64,000 bases of DNA from Fluviicola chungangensis (GCF_007558725.1 NZ_VLPL01000003.1:62001-126000), one strand, 5' to 3'. Counted from the first letter of the stretch, positions 1 through 9,937 are shown. Translations and numbers: made by a program. Notes: a model not told the origin generated them from the sequence alone.

Positions 1-2
1 AC

Positions 3-2384
3 CTGGATAAGTTGAATACCAAAACAAGACCGGACAAGCGCAAGAAAGAGGACGGACCTATCGATAAAAGCGATTATCCGAAATCTCCGGCTGCGCCTGT
101 TGTCCCTGAAAAAGAAGATGTAAAAGCGAAGGAAACACCGGCTACGGAACCCGAAGCTCCAAAAGAAATAGAAACAATTCGTGTAGAAAGACAAAAATTG
201 TCCGGACCAACGGTATTGGGAAAAATTGAATTGCCTGTTGAGAAACCGAAATCGGTTGGCTCTTCTCGTCCGGGTGATGACCGCAAGAAGCGCAAACGCA
301 TCAAAAAAGTGGATGTTGCCAAAACTCCGGGAGCGAATCCGCAAGGTGGTCAGGGAGCACCAGGTGGCGGAAATCGTCCGGGTGGACAAGGTCAGGGAGG
401 AAACCGTCCGGGTGGCGGAAACTTCAACCGGGGCACCGGAAATAACTTCAGAAAAGGTGGACCGATTGATAAACCTGCCGTTTCTGAACAGGACATCCAA
501 AAAGAAATCAAAGACACATTGGCTCGTTTATCTTCCCAGGGAGGTAAATCGAAAGCATCCAAGAACCGTCGTGCAAAACGGGATGACCGCGCGCAACGTC
601 GTGAGATAGAGCAAATGGAAGCAGAACTTCAGGAAAAAATCCTGAAGTTGACAGAGTTTGTTACTGTGTCAGAATTGGCATCGATGATGAACGTCTCCCC
701 GACACAGGTTATTTCAGCTTGTATGTCGTTGGGAATCTTTGCTTCGATCAACCAGCGATTGGATGCTGAAACCATTCAAATCGTAGCGGAAGAATTCGGG
801 TTTGAAACCGAGTTTGTTTCTGCAGATGTTCAGGAAGCGATTCCGGAAGTGGAAGACAAAGAAGAAGACCTGATCGATCGTCCGCCGATTATTACGGTAA
901 TGGGTCACGTTGACCACGGTAAAACTTCCTTATTGGATAAAATACGGAATGCAAACGTGACTGCCGGTGAAGCCGGGGGAATTACGCAGCATATTGGTGC
1001 TTACTCGGTTACGTTGAAAGATGGCCGAAAAATGACTTTCTTGGATACACCAGGTCACGAAGCCTTTACTGCCATGCGTGCCCGTGGTGCCCAGGTAACG
1101 GACGTTGCGATTATCATTGTAGCGGCGGATGACGACGTGATGCCTCAGACAAAAGAAGCAATCTCGCACGCTCAGGCTGCAAACGTACCCATGGTATTCG
1201 CCATTAACAAAATTGATAAACCGGGAGCAAATCCGGATAAAATCCGCGAACAACTTTCTGCTATGAATATCCTGGTAGAAGAATGGGGTGGAAAATACCA
1301 ATGCCAGGAAATTTCTGCAAAACAGAATTTGAATATTGATGCCTTGTTGGATAAAGTATTGTTGGAAGCAGAAATTCTGCACCTGCGCGCAAATCCGAAT
1401 AAGAATGCAGTCGGAACAGTGATCGAATCTTCTTTGGATAAAGGAAAAGGATACGTTACAAACATGCTGGTACATGCGGGAACCATGAAAATTGGAGATG
1501 TGGTATTGGTAGGCCGTAACTATGGTCGTGTTCGTGCAATGCATGATGAGCATGGAGTAGCTTTGAAAGAAGCAGGTCCTTCTCAACCGGTATCTGTTTT
1601 AGGAATCAATGGTGCACCGTCTGCCGGAGATACCTTCCATGTCATGGATGACGAACGCGAAGCGAAAGCAATTGCTACGAAACGGGAGCAGTTGTATCGT
1701 GAGCAAGGTCTCCGTACAAACAAGCACATTACTTTGGATGAGATCGGTCGTCGTTTGGCGATTGGAGACTTTAAGGAATTGAACCTGATCGTTAAAGGTG
1801 ACGTGGATGGATCCATTGAAGCATTGTCCGATTCATTGTTGCGACTTTCTACCGAAGAAATCCAGGTGAATATCGTTCACAAAGGAGTTGGTGCAATCAC
1901 CGAAGCAGATGTGAATCTGGCTTCAGCATCTGATGCGATCGTGATTGGATTCCAGGTAAGGCCGTCAGTTGCAGCACGTAAATTAGCTGAACAGGAACAA
2001 ATTGATATCCGTTTGTATTCCGTAATCTACAAGGCAATCGACGAGTTGAAAGCTGCAATGGAAGGAATGTTGTCACCGGATATCGAAGAGAAAGTAATCG
2101 GTACGGCGGAAATCCGCGAAACATTCGAAATTACGAAAGTGGGGACGATTGCAGGATGTTATGTGATGGATGGAATCATCAAACGCACATCCAAAATCCG
2201 TGTTATTCGCGATGGAATTGTGATTCATACCGGTGTTCTTGGATCATTGAAGCGTTTCAAAGACGATGTGAAAGAAGTGAAGAACAACTACGAATGCGGT
2301 TTGAATATCGATAAATTCAATGATATCAAAATCGGCGACTTAGTAGAAGCTTACGAAGAAGTGGAAGTTGCAAGAAAATTGTAA
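3..2384 (+). CDS. infB: Translation initiation factor IF-2 (5' end outside window)
   Basis: IF-2 is the GTPase that places initiator tRNA on the 30S subunit and promotes subunit joining. The frame is open to the left edge, so the true start lies upstream and the first in-window TTG is not a convincing start. Visible in order: a charged Lys/Glu/Pro-rich linker, a Gly/Arg-rich stretch at about residues 107-147 (counted from the TTG at 12), an IF2_N-like segment near 210-275, and the G domain with G1 GHVDHGKTS near residue 298, G3 DTPGHEAF and G4 NKID. Domains II to IV follow to the C-terminus. The Gly-rich N-terminal linker is common in Bacteroidota IF-2. The gene ends just before a perfect palindrome that probably terminates it. 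Confidence 0.97.
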   Translation: MDKLNTKTRPDKRKKEDGPIDKSDYPKSPAAPVVPEKEDVKAKETPATEPEAPKEIETIRVERQKLSGPTVLGKIELPVEKPKSVGSSRPGDDRKKRKRIKKVDVAKTPGANPQGGQGAPGGGNRPGGQGQGGNRPGGGNFNRGTGNNFRKGGPIDKPAVSEQDIQKEIKDTLARLSSQGGKSKASKNRRAKRDDRAQRREIEQMEAELQEKILKLTEFVTVSELASMMNVSPTQVISACMSLGIFASINQRLDAETIQIVAEEFGFETEFVSADVQEAIPEVEDKEEDLIDRPPIITVMGHVDHGKTSLLDKIRNANVTAGEAGGITQHIGAYSVTLKDGRKMTFLDTPGHEAFTAMRARGAQVTDVAIIIVAADDDVMPQTKEAISHAQAANVPMVFAINKIDKPGANPDKIREQLSAMNILVEEWGGKYQCQEISAKQNLNIDALLDKVLLEAEILHLRANPNKNAVGTVIESSLDKGKGYVTNMLVHAGTMKIGDVVLVGRNYGRVRAMHDEHGVALKEAGPSQPVSVLGINGAPSAGDTFHVMDDEREAKAIATKREQLYREQGLRTNKHITLDEIGRRLAIGDFKELNLIVKGDVDGSIEALSDSLLRLSTEEIQVNIVHKGVGAITEADVNLASASDAIVIGFQVRPSVAARKLAEQEQIDIRLYSVIYKAIDELKAAMEGMLSPDIEEKVIGTAEIRETFEITKVGTIAGCYVMDGIIKRTSKIRVIRDGIVIHTGVLGSLKRFKDDVKEVKNNYECGLNIDKFNDIKIGDLVEAYEEVEVARKL

Positions 2385-2396
2385 TTGAAAATACAA

Positions 2397-2442
2397 TATA
2401 AACACGTAGGGGCGCGATTAATCGCGCCCCTACGTGTTTATA
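2397..2442. terminator. Perfect 46-nt palindrome between convergent genes
   Basis: Every base from 2397 to 2442 pairs with its partner around a centre at 2419/2420, with a GC-rich core (GTAGGGGCGCGAT and its complement). It lies between the 3' ends of infB (+) and the M43 protease (-), so a bidirectional terminator is the simplest role. The core is shared with the imperfect hairpin at 29024-29053, which suggests a dispersed palindrome family rather than a private terminator. Confidence 0.7.
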
Positions 2443-2450
2443 GGATGGGT

Positions 2451-4667
2451 TTATTCAATCACCACGAATTCAACTTGGTTCAGATGAGTGAGATCATTGT
2501 ACACACGGATCAAGTAAGCACCGTCCGCCAGATTTTCCCGTTTCAACGAAAAGTCACTTCCATTCATGATTGCTTGTTGTATTAACTTACCTGTAGGGTC
2601 CAAAAGTTCTATCCGGGTGTTTTGCTGTGGGATTGAAAATCGAATAGTCAATGTTTTTGAAAACGGATTAGGGAACAACTGAATTTCCGTGTCCGCCAGG
2701 TATTCGTTCAATGAAAGATTGGTAATGCAAATAGTGTCCGTAGTAGAATAAGCACAATCGATACATTTACTCCAATAACAACCGTTCTGTGTCACGAGCA
2801 AAGAACTGTCCGAACCGGTGATTTGAACACCGTCCCGGTACCAAATATTCGCAATGCAATCGTGACTTGTTCTCAGTGTTGTTCCATCAAAACTCAAGGA
2901 AACAGGAATGTGGTCTCTGACATAAAAGTGTGCGGTATCGCTGTTTGTGATACAACCGATCGGGTCTACATTATTTGCTACCCAAACCAATTGATCTCCG
3001 GCAGGTGTTCCATAGTTACTTAACACGGTTTGATTTTCAGAAAACCAGTTTCCATTGCGGTACCAGGTATTTGTTGCAGGAAACCAATACGGAATCGGAT
3101 ACCAGCGTAATACAACCAGCTCACCGCAAGCTACCGTGTCTGCACCAACATCTATAGATAAGTGAATCCGTGGATTTACTCCGATTTTAAACGGCTGACA
3201 TGAATGCAATTGTTCTCCCGATGAAGTTGTAACGGTTAATGAAAGTTCGGTAGTACTATCAATGTTAAAGACACTGTTTTGAGTTGTTGCGCCATTACTC
3301 CACTGATAACTGCTCATTCCCGGAACTCCACCCATACTGATCTGCGCACCGATACAAGCATACGGAATATGCAGGATCGGATCGAGGGAAGTTCCCGAAA
3401 TACTTCCGGAAATGGGGTAATAAGGTGTCGGAGCTACAAAGGCGTATATAGTTTGGGTCAAAGTATCCGATCCGCCGTAACCGCTTACGTATAATTTAAC
3501 GTGATATATTCCCGAACCGGCAAATTGATGAACAACTTGCTCGCCCACCGTATCGATGGTTCCGTTCCCGTCAAAATCCCATGCTGCATACAAACAATTT
3601 GCTCCGGTTGAATGAAATCCATATTTTCCTGTTCCCTTGCAGAAAGCCGATGAATCCACTGTAAAGGAGGCAACGGGGACGGTACCGCCCGGATGCATTC
3701 CACAACCGTTTGATTGTAAAAGAGTTGATCTCAAAAGTGTGAGAGCTGCCTGCATTCTGTTGACCTGGCCTTGTGTAAATGACAAGGGGCAAGATGTATA
3801 ATCCATATAATTGGGTAGATCCTGTACATCACTGGTGAACGGGTTGAATCCGGAAGTATCACTCATTTCCGTTGAACAGGAATTTCCCTGACACAACGTA
3901 TTGTCATTTGACATATCGGGAGGAGTATCACACACTCTGTCTCCATCTGTCATACAATTGAAATTGGTGCAATCATTACTGAACGTATGGTATAAATTCA
4001 GATAATGGCCCACTTCATGCGTAAGAAGTGAGGAATTATTGGCGAACAAATTATAACGCCCTACAATCCCATCCGTTTCTATTGGTGATCCGGGAAAAGT
4101 ACCGTAACCTCCGACACCTAATGGATTTTGAAATGGGTCGACAGAGATATTTCCGACTGTCCAAACGTTCAAATACAACAGAGGGTTCCACCGGTTTTGT
4201 GTTTTGAAGGTCCAGTCCTGAACATAATCGTAATAATTCAGGGTCAGGATCGAAGAATAATCATGCGTAATTCCGGTTGTCGGATTTCCCCAGGGATCAA
4301 CTGATGCCAAACAGAATTGAATATCTGCCGGATGACCGCTTGCGTCAAAATACGGTCCTGAATTTTGAAAACGCTGATTTAACTGGTCCACAGCCTGTAT
4401 TACTGTCGCATCTGGAATATTCTCAGGACCACCCTGGTGCATGATATGAAATACGATCGGAATGGTGTAGGTTGTTTTTTCTTGTTCATTTCCGGAACCG
4501 GAGATCAAAAATTCATACAGATTCCGGTTATTTTGATTTACTTTTTCTTCGTATCCGGGTAATCGGTTGATCAAGTCACGGTGCATACCATCTGTTCCGC
4601 AGTTTCCTGTTTGAGCAAAGGAATAATTGAGCAGGAACAATGCAAAAAAAAGTAAAATTGTTTTCAT
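2451..4667 (-). CDS. Secreted M43 (pappalysin-type) metalloprotease with PKD and T9SS sorting domain
   Basis: Predicted secreted zinc endopeptidase of 738 residues. A Sec signal peptide (about residues 1-18, ending SFAQ) is followed by the M43 catalytic domain. The zinc motif HEVGHYLNLYH is at 217-227, with a Cys-rich loop and the Met-turn NYMDY after it. A PKD-like domain lies around 335-415, and Cys-containing Ig-like segments follow. The last 80 or so residues (from about 655: LFPNPFSKTLTIRF) form a type A T9SS sorting domain. The protein is therefore expected to be exported through the T9SS and anchored or released at the cell surface. It stands alone, convergent with infB. A short inverted repeat (CGGTTTC/GAAACCG, 4675-4701) lies in its leader. 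Substrate unknown. Confidence 0.88.
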   Translation of the reverse strand: MKTILLFFALFLLNYSFAQTGNCGTDGMHRDLINRLPGYEEKVNQNNRNLYEFLISGSGNEQEKTTYTIPIVFHIMHQGGPENIPDATVIQAVDQLNQRFQNSGPYFDASGHPADIQFCLASVDPWGNPTTGITHDYSSILTLNYYDYVQDWTFKTQNRWNPLLYLNVWTVGNISVDPFQNPLGVGGYGTFPGSPIETDGIVGRYNLFANNSSLLTHEVGHYLNLYHTFSNDCTNFNCMTDGDRVCDTPPDMSNDNTLCQGNSCSTEMSDTSGFNPFTSDVQDLPNYMDYTSCPLSFTQGQVNRMQAALTLLRSTLLQSNGCGMHPGGTVPVASFTVDSSAFCKGTGKYGFHSTGANCLYAAWDFDGNGTIDTVGEQVVHQFAGSGIYHVKLYVSGYGGSDTLTQTIYAFVAPTPYYPISGSISGTSLDPILHIPYACIGAQISMGGVPGMSSYQWSNGATTQNSVFNIDSTTELSLTVTTSSGEQLHSCQPFKIGVNPRIHLSIDVGADTVACGELVVLRWYPIPYWFPATNTWYRNGNWFSENQTVLSNYGTPAGDQLVWVANNVDPIGCITNSDTAHFYVRDHIPVSLSFDGTTLRTSHDCIANIWYRDGVQITGSDSSLLVTQNGCYWSKCIDCAYSTTDTICITNLSLNEYLADTEIQLFPNPFSKTLTIRFSIPQQNTRIELLDPTGKLIQQAIMNGSDFSLKRENLADGAYLIRVYNDLTHLNQVEFVVIE

Positions 4668-4814
4668 AGTCTCTCGGTTTCAGAATTTAGACTCGAAACC
4701 GGCGAACCTGGTTGCATAAAAACAAGGATTGCTGATGAGAAGAATTTTTTGACAAAGTTTTTTATTTCCCGGGAAATGAATAAATTGACGGTTATAAACC
4801 ATTATTTACTTTTT

Positions 4815-5321
4815 ATGAAAACACCTATTAAACAGGCAGTTGTACTGACTGCAGGAGCAATTTTTCTAATTGCATTGGGTTGTAATAAGGATCGGATAGA
4901 ACCTGTTAAACCACACAAAATCTCTGAGGAAACGAATAACACCAAAACATTGCATTGTTCACCCTGGCGGGATGTAGATGGTATTACTGCAGCGTCTGAT
5001 CTGAATGAAGTGGGGCTTTGCAATACTTCCAGCTGTAGCGGTTCTGAAACGTATTCTTACAAAACGGACAAAATAATTAAGAATGGCGGGACTCCCATAT
5101 ACGTCCCTGAATTTGACACAGTATCCATTGCAGATCAGAATACTTTGTGGAGCAATGCGTTAAGCCAGGCGATTTCAATTGCTCCTTCCGGGTATTCGGT
5201 TGCATCGCTTCATAATTTCAGAGTCGAGTGGACCGCTGTTGGAATGCTTTACACAACCGTAATGAAATTTGATATTGTCTATCGTCATTGCACCAGCGGG
5301 GGAGGTGGCGGCGGAAGCTAG
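4815..5321 (+). CDS. Small lipoprotein, unknown function, Gly6-Ser C-terminus
   Basis: I do not recognise the family. The start was moved to the ATG at 4815 because it opens a lipoprotein signal peptide (KTPIKQAVVLTAGAIFLIAL then the lipobox Cys); the longer frame from 4749 would bury this signal. The mature part of about 145 residues has four Cys, including two in NTSSCSG and RHCTSG contexts. It ends in six glycines and a serine, which is unusual and may be a flexible tail. It is a single gene closed by a strong hairpin terminator. Function cannot be inferred; a periplasmic or outer-membrane lipoprotein is likely. Confidence 0.7.
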   Translation: MKTPIKQAVVLTAGAIFLIALGCNKDRIEPVKPHKISEETNNTKTLHCSPWRDVDGITAASDLNEVGLCNTSSCSGSETYSYKTDKIIKNGGTPIYVPEFDTVSIADQNTLWSNALSQAISIAPSGYSVASLHNFRVEWTAVGMLYTTVMKFDIVYRHCTSGGGGGGS

Positions 5322-5337
5322 CAGGAGCATATTTTTT

Positions 5338-5380
5338 AAACAAGCAGGGCGTTCCCATATCTGGAATGCCCTGCTTGTTT
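5338..5380 (+). terminator. Hairpin terminator after lipoprotein gene
   Basis: An inverted repeat with arms AAACAAGCAGGGC and GCCCTGCTTGTTT, extended inward with one mismatch, lies 16 nt after the stop codon and just before the promoter of the next gene. Confidence 0.7.
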
Positions 5381-5395
5381 TGGATAAAATTATCT

Positions 5396-5403
5396 TAACT
5401 TTG
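5396..5403 (+). promoter_or_regulatory. Bacteroidota -7 box TAACTTTG
   Basis: The box matches TAnnTTTG and ends only 5 nt before the ATG at 5409, so the transcript would start at or next to the start codon (leaderless or nearly so). The -33 element is not clear. Confidence 0.5.
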
Positions 5404-5408
5404 TTTCC

Positions 5409-6659
5409 ATGATCGCTCCCGGTTCGAAAGGATGGATTGCCAAATACTTGCAGCTGATTGAGTCAGGTGAGCTTTCTGTTGACCTGAAAAAACCTGCGGA
5501 TTTAACCCGGGCAGAATTCAATCATTATACACTCGCTCAAACTGGAATTATCTTCGGTTATCCTTCCAAGTTGTTATTCGGAAAAGATTGGGACACTTCA
5601 AAATGGACACACGATGAGCAGTTGACGGTCCTTCTTTTTGAATCCCTTTTGTTTACGCACATTAATATTCAGGGGAAGACAAAGTTAAAGCCGGAAGACT
5701 TCCTGAACGATCTGAATATTTTTTACAAAAAACACCGGGTGCAATCGCTCACTTCGGTCCTGACCTTTTTCCTGAAGGAAAGTGCTTCGGAGAAGATTGA
5801 GCGAATCCTGGAAAAACGGACGGACGTTCCGAAGAATCTGACGAACACTAAATCCTGGATGAGTTACTTCACCAATTCATTCATCTACCTGGACGTGATT
5901 TTGTTTGAAGATTTTCTGAAGAACAAACGAAAGCAAACACTCGACTATCAAAAGTTAGCACTTTTGGCCCTTGGAATTATCTCCATTTCGGCTTATTCGG
6001 ACGGAGAGATCCAGGAGCATGAAAAGAACCTCTTCAATACGTTTTTACTTTCCGCCGATTTGGATTCGGATGAGAAAGAATTGGCAAAACTGCGCTTCAA
6101 GGAAGGAATTACCCTGAATGAACTGACCGGGGAAATGGTTGATTCCTGGAATTTCAAACGTTATTTACTCGATCTTTCGGTCCTGACCATGCACATGAAC
6201 CAAAATTCACGGGAAACGGATTTGGAAACACTGATTACGCTGAAAAGATGGATGAGTTGTTCGGAAAGAGACCTCGATGAAGCCATTTACTGTACCGATC
6301 AGTTTTTACTGGAAAATAATCAGAAAGTTTCCTATCTGAACGATTCGAATGCCATGGAGCAAATGCTTGACAGTGTCTCTAAACGCTGGATCAAGATCCT
6401 GGGAAGGAACAAAGACAAGCTGGCTCAAGAAATCAAACAAAGTAAAGAATTGGTTTATTTGATCCGGAAATCGGCGTCAGAGGAACTTTCGAAAGAAGAA
6501 AAAGAAAAGGTGAAAACCCAGTTTATGGACATAGTAAAATCCATGCCGGCCCTGGCTATTTTCCTGCTTCCTGGCGGAGCTTTGCTTTTGCCGATTGTTT
6601 TAAAAATTATCCCCAACCTGGTACCATCCGCATTTAAAGACAACGAACTCGAAGAATGA
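5409..6659 (+). CDS. LETM1-related protein with TerB-like region
   Basis: A 416-residue protein without a signal peptide. Residues about 180-300 (LALLALGIISISAYSDGEI, then alternating helices) look like a TerB-type all-helical acidic domain. The C-terminal 45 residues contain the LETM1-like signature (FLLPGGALLLPIVLK ... NLVPSAF), here a hydrophobic hairpin that may touch the membrane. Flavobacterial proteins with this combination are named LETM1-related biofilm-associated proteins in public annotation, a name that rests on limited phenotype data. The stop codon overlaps the start of the acyltransferase (ATGA), so the two are translationally coupled and may act together at the cell surface. 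Confidence 0.72.
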   Translation: MIAPGSKGWIAKYLQLIESGELSVDLKKPADLTRAEFNHYTLAQTGIIFGYPSKLLFGKDWDTSKWTHDEQLTVLLFESLLFTHINIQGKTKLKPEDFLNDLNIFYKKHRVQSLTSVLTFFLKESASEKIERILEKRTDVPKNLTNTKSWMSYFTNSFIYLDVILFEDFLKNKRKQTLDYQKLALLALGIISISAYSDGEIQEHEKNLFNTFLLSADLDSDEKELAKLRFKEGITLNELTGEMVDSWNFKRYLLDLSVLTMHMNQNSRETDLETLITLKRWMSCSERDLDEAIYCTDQFLLENNQKVSYLNDSNAMEQMLDSVSKRWIKILGRNKDKLAQEIKQSKELVYLIRKSASEELSKEEKEKVKTQFMDIVKSMPALAIFLLPGGALLLPIVLKIIPNLVPSAFKDNELEE

Positions 6660-7810
6660 CGGATTACAAATCGATTGTTCATTTTAAAGGCTTAAACACC
6701 TTGCGTTTCATTGCTGCTTTTTTAGTAGTGATCCATCATGCGGAATCGTTAAGAAAAGATCATGGACTGAAGAATCACTTCAAAGGGTTCGGGCTGTTTG
6801 AAAATGGCCAGCATGCGGTGAGCTTCTTCTTCGTGTTGAGTGGTTTTCTGATTACTTATTTATTGCTGAAAGAACGGAAAACGAAGAACGATATTTCAGT
6901 GAAGCAATTTTACATCAAACGCATTTTCCGGATTTGGCCCTTATACTTTCTAATGGTTATTATCGGTGCCATTATCCAGCCCTATTTCATTGATTGGTTC
7001 CATATCGATTATAAAATGCCTTATACCATTGGAGAAACCTGGTATTACTTTGTTTTCTTCGTTCCGGGAATGGTCAATTATTTCTTCGGGAGTAACTTAC
7101 TGGAACCTCTTTGGTCGATTGGGGTGGAAGAAGTATTCTACTTGATTTGGGCACCGCTTTTCAAATGGCTGAAAAAACACGTATTGAAATTACTTTTGGG
7201 AGTAATTGCATTCAAATTGATTTTAATTGCGATCAATACCCATTGGTCTTTGCCGGGAATTTTAGGTTACCTAATCCGGATACACCAGTTTGAAGCGATG
7301 GCGATTGGTGGTTTGGGGGCGTACCTGGTTTTCAACTATGGAAAACAGATCAATGCATCCTGGATTTATAGTATCCCGATGCAAATCCTTTTATATTCCC
7401 TGATCGTTATATTCATCGTTTTCGGAGCAAATATTCACACCGATATCTGGTATTTCTTTTTTGATTATCCGCTTGTTTCTGCCATTGTTCCAAATGCGTT
7501 GTTCCTGTATTTGATCATTGGAGTTTCGGTGGTAGACAAAAACCTGTTTACTTTGGAAAATCGGGTGTTTTCCTACCTGGGCGAAATTTCCTACGGAATT
7601 TACATGTTCCACTTGTTGATCCTTTCCCAAATAGTAGAATTACTGAAAGGTATGGTCGCCTGTTCAGGAATGTTCCTGGAAACATTGTTCTATTATGGAG
7701 TTTCCATTCCGCTGATAATAGGTGTTTGTGCACTTTCAAAACGTACTTTGGAGGCGTTCTTCGAAAAGAAGAAACAAAAGATATTGCTTAAAATGAACCG
7801 CAAAGAGTGA
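6656..7810 (+). CDS. Membrane acyltransferase, acyltransferase 3 family
   Basis: A polytopic membrane protein of 384 residues with about ten hydrophobic segments. The N-terminal signature LNTLRFIAAFLVVIHHAES holds the conserved Arg and the His-His pair of OafA/NodX-type O-acyltransferases. The mid-segment SIGVEEVFYLIW is also typical of the family. Such enzymes acetylate or otherwise acylate sugars of LPS, capsule or exopolysaccharide using a cytoplasmic acyl donor. It overlaps the LETM1-related gene by 4 nt and stands near the GT4, flippase and GalE genes, so modification of the local surface glycan is a reasonable inference. Confidence 0.87.
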   Translation: MTDYKSIVHFKGLNTLRFIAAFLVVIHHAESLRKDHGLKNHFKGFGLFENGQHAVSFFFVLSGFLITYLLLKERKTKNDISVKQFYIKRIFRIWPLYFLMVIIGAIIQPYFIDWFHIDYKMPYTIGETWYYFVFFVPGMVNYFFGSNLLEPLWSIGVEEVFYLIWAPLFKWLKKHVLKLLLGVIAFKLILIAINTHWSLPGILGYLIRIHQFEAMAIGGLGAYLVFNYGKQINASWIYSIPMQILLYSLIVIFIVFGANIHTDIWYFFFDYPLVSAIVPNALFLYLIIGVSVVDKNLFTLENRVFSYLGEISYGIYMFHLLILSQIVELLKGMVACSGMFLETLFYYGVSIPLIIGVCALSKRTLEAFFEKKKQKILLKMNRKE

Positions 7811-7863
7811 AAGAACGCAAAGGAAGACTTTATCAATAACCTCTTCGTTCTGCGCCTTTGCGG
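7798..7863. terminator. Nested inverted repeats between convergent genes
   Basis: The arms ACCGCAAAG (7798-7806) and CTTTGCGGT (7855-7863) are perfectly complementary, with an inner AGAACG/CGTTCT pair. The structure sits between the acyltransferase (+), whose last codons it includes, and the GH114-like gene (-). It may terminate both. Confidence 0.45.
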
Positions 7864-7877
7864 TAAAGTTAAGTGTG

Positions 7878-8816
7878 CTAATCCTTGTGATAGAGGAAAT
7901 AATAGGCTTCCACATTATCCAGGTACGCCCCGTCAAATCCCGCATTCAGTAATTTTTTGGTGTAGGAATCATCGTTTCCGTAAATGACTTCCTGCCATTC
8001 GTCTTTCCAAAACTTGACCCAGATCTCATCTTTGTATCCATCGTATTTCTTTTTCAACCAAAGCGGATGATGCAATCCCCAACTTTTCTTCCAATAATAG
8101 CGATATTTTTCGGCAGAACCGATGCTCATATAGGAAATAACCAGTCGTTGTCCACCGTTTTGTTTGGTTTTCAAACTTGTTACATCGCTTGCTGTCAGTA
8201 ATTCATCCCCAAAGAAAGCATCGATAATGATCACATCAAAGTTGGTTTGCTGAATGGCAGAAAGAAAGGATGCTTTATCCGAATAATTGTCCGTACTGAT
8301 GAGATACAGGTAGTTTTTAGCCTGGTCCAGGGTATGAATGTCATTCGCGTTTTCATTGTGAACAGTTGCTGGAATGTACAGGTAGTCGTAATTATTTGTG
8401 TTTCTGGGAAAAGCAATAAATTGTTCGGCATCGGCGGATTGAAACGCACCCGAAGCGTTGGAATCGTTGTCCAGGTAATCCGCCACCATGATTTTCAGGG
8501 AGGAATTTACTTTTCGCAGCATCCCCAATCGGTAATCGTCCGGAGAATAGGCTCCATTGTAAAACAGCTCTTCTACACCGTAACCGTCAATGGCCTGAAT
8601 CAGATCGGCTCTCAGTCCTTTTTCTGGATCGGTATCTTCAAACAGGATCTCTTCTCCGTTTTGCGGGATCAGGATGAAGTTTGGGTTCTGTGCACGGGCA
8701 TATTGACTGATTGCAATGACGAAATCCTGCATTTTTATACCGGCTTTGACGGTTTTTTTCTCCTTGCAGGAGAACCCGCATAAAGCAATTAAAAATAGCA
8801 AACCTGTTTTTCTCAT
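7878..8816 (-). CDS. Lipoprotein, MJ1477/TM1410 (GH114-like) glycoside hydrolase
   Basis: A 312-residue lipoprotein: the lipobox Cys follows LLFLIALCGFS. The body matches the TM1410/GH114 barrel pattern. It shows a conserved early Asp (VIIIDAFFG), SYMSIGSAEKYRYYW, a Trp-rich stretch around WVKFWKDEWQ, and GFDGAYLDNVEAYYF near the end with the expected acidic residues. GH114 members include endo-alpha-1,4-polygalactosaminidases and the hydrolase domain of PelA. The start overlaps the end of the glycosyltransferase gene by 4 nt, so the two are co-translated. The enzyme would act in the periplasm or at the surface on a glycan made by its partner. The specific substrate is not shown by sequence. 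Confidence 0.8.
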   Translation of the reverse strand: MRKTGLLFLIALCGFSCKEKKTVKAGIKMQDFVIAISQYARAQNPNFILIPQNGEEILFEDTDPEKGLRADLIQAIDGYGVEELFYNGAYSPDDYRLGMLRKVNSSLKIMVADYLDNDSNASGAFQSADAEQFIAFPRNTNNYDYLYIPATVHNENANDIHTLDQAKNYLYLISTDNYSDKASFLSAIQQTNFDVIIIDAFFGDELLTASDVTSLKTKQNGGQRLVISYMSIGSAEKYRYYWKKSWGLHHPLWLKKKYDGYKDEIWVKFWKDEWQEVIYGNDDSYTKKLLNAGFDGAYLDNVEAYYFLYHKD

Positions 8817-9937
8817 ACCTTCAGTATATCCTCTATAACGTTCCAGGTGGTTTCGGCAGTATAATCCCAGGAAAATAAAGAAGCGCGTTCCAGGCTTTTT
8901 TGAGACAAGTCCGCTTGCTTTTGTTCGTCCGAAGCTAAATAGATCATGGCTTTTGAAACTTCTTCGGTGTCGAAGGGATTCACGTACATTGCCGCATCAC
9001 CGGCTACTTCCGGCAGACAGGTTAAATTTCCGGCGATGATCGGCAGACCGCAGCGCATGGCTTCAACCAGCGGAATTCCGAACCCTTCGAAATAGGGAAT
9101 ATAGGTCAATGCAAAAGCAGCTCCCATGAGTTTATTCAGTTCGTTCAATGAAACATGACCTGAAAACAGGATGCGTTTTTTCAGTTCTTCGGAAACTTCA
9201 GGAATGGACGAGGCTTTATTGGCCCACAGACTTTCCCCTACGATCATCAGATCGATATCCGGATTCACTTCCGCAAATTTACCGAATGCCTCGATCAGCC
9301 GTCCCACGTTCTTGCGTGGATGAATGGCTCCTACAAAAATGAAATAGGGCCTTTCGGCGGTTTTTTGTGCTCGTATTTTCTGGATTTCTTCCGGGTTTAA
9401 GGGGTGGAATGACTTCGAAGCACCGTTCCATGCAACGGTTATTTTAGACGGAGAAATGCCATATGATTTGATAATATCCTGTTTGGAATATTCCGAAACA
9501 GTAAGAATGTGCGTTGCTTTTTTCGCAAATTTCGGAAAGTATTTGCGTAAGTATTTTAATGGACTTGCCGGAATGTCTTCCGGGTGGTGTTCGAAATTCA
9601 GATCATGGATCACTCCAACCTGCGGCACCGGAGATTTCAGGGACAAATATCCATCGGGCGAATAGAACAGATCAATGTGGTACTTCTTTAGCGCACGTTT
9701 GATGGAATATTCGAACCACCAAACGAAAAGGATCGGATGCCGGGCGGGAGGAAACAAAACCACCGGAGTGACATTCTTTGCAAAGACAAATTTTTCATCG
9801 AACGGCCGGTCGAAAAAAAAGACGAATTCGTGCTCCGGATGGGCTTCCACCATACGTCTAACAACTTCAAACGTGTACCAGCCAAAACCTTCCATTTTGG
9901 AAGACAATAAGAATCGCGTGTTTACTCCAATGCGCAT
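8813..9937 (-). CDS. Glycosyltransferase family 4 (GT-B fold)
   Basis: A 374-residue cytoplasmic or membrane-associated glycosyltransferase. The N-terminal half starts MRIGVNTRFLLSS and carries GWYTFEVVRRMVEAHPEHEF, the usual GT4 acceptor-domain opening. The C-terminal Glycos_transf_1 domain has FIFVGAIHPRKNVGRLIEAF, and the nucleotide-sugar motif EGFGIPLVEAM contains the EX7E glutamates. Donor and acceptor are unknown; mannosyltransferase-like members are common. It overlaps the GH114-like gene and is divergent from the FkbM/flippase pair, with 161 nt between start codons. Confidence 0.9.
   Translation of the reverse strand: MRIGVNTRFLLSSKMEGFGWYTFEVVRRMVEAHPEHEFVFFFDRPFDEKFVFAKNVTPVVLFPPARHPILFVWWFEYSIKRALKKYHIDLFYSPDGYLSLKSPVPQVGVIHDLNFEHHPEDIPASPLKYLRKYFPKFAKKATHILTVSEYSKQDIIKSYGISPSKITVAWNGASKSFHPLNPEEIQKIRAQKTAERPYFIFVGAIHPRKNVGRLIEAFGKFAEVNPDIDLMIVGESLWANKASSIPEVSEELKKRILFSGHVSLNELNKLMGAAFALTYIPYFEGFGIPLVEAMRCGLPIIAGNLTCLPEVAGDAAMYVNPFDTEEVSKAMIYLASDEQKQADLSQKSLERASLFSWDYTAETTWNVIEDILKV

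Noticed and set aside
226-609. Alternative Arg/Lys-rich gene within infB
   Set aside because: It is a frame shadow of the Gly/Arg-rich IF-2 linker, with no start context and no independent features.
930-1586. Minus-strand ORF of 218 residues inside infB
   Set aside because: It lies entirely opposite the conserved GTPase domain; its Cys- and Phe-rich translation has no family pattern.
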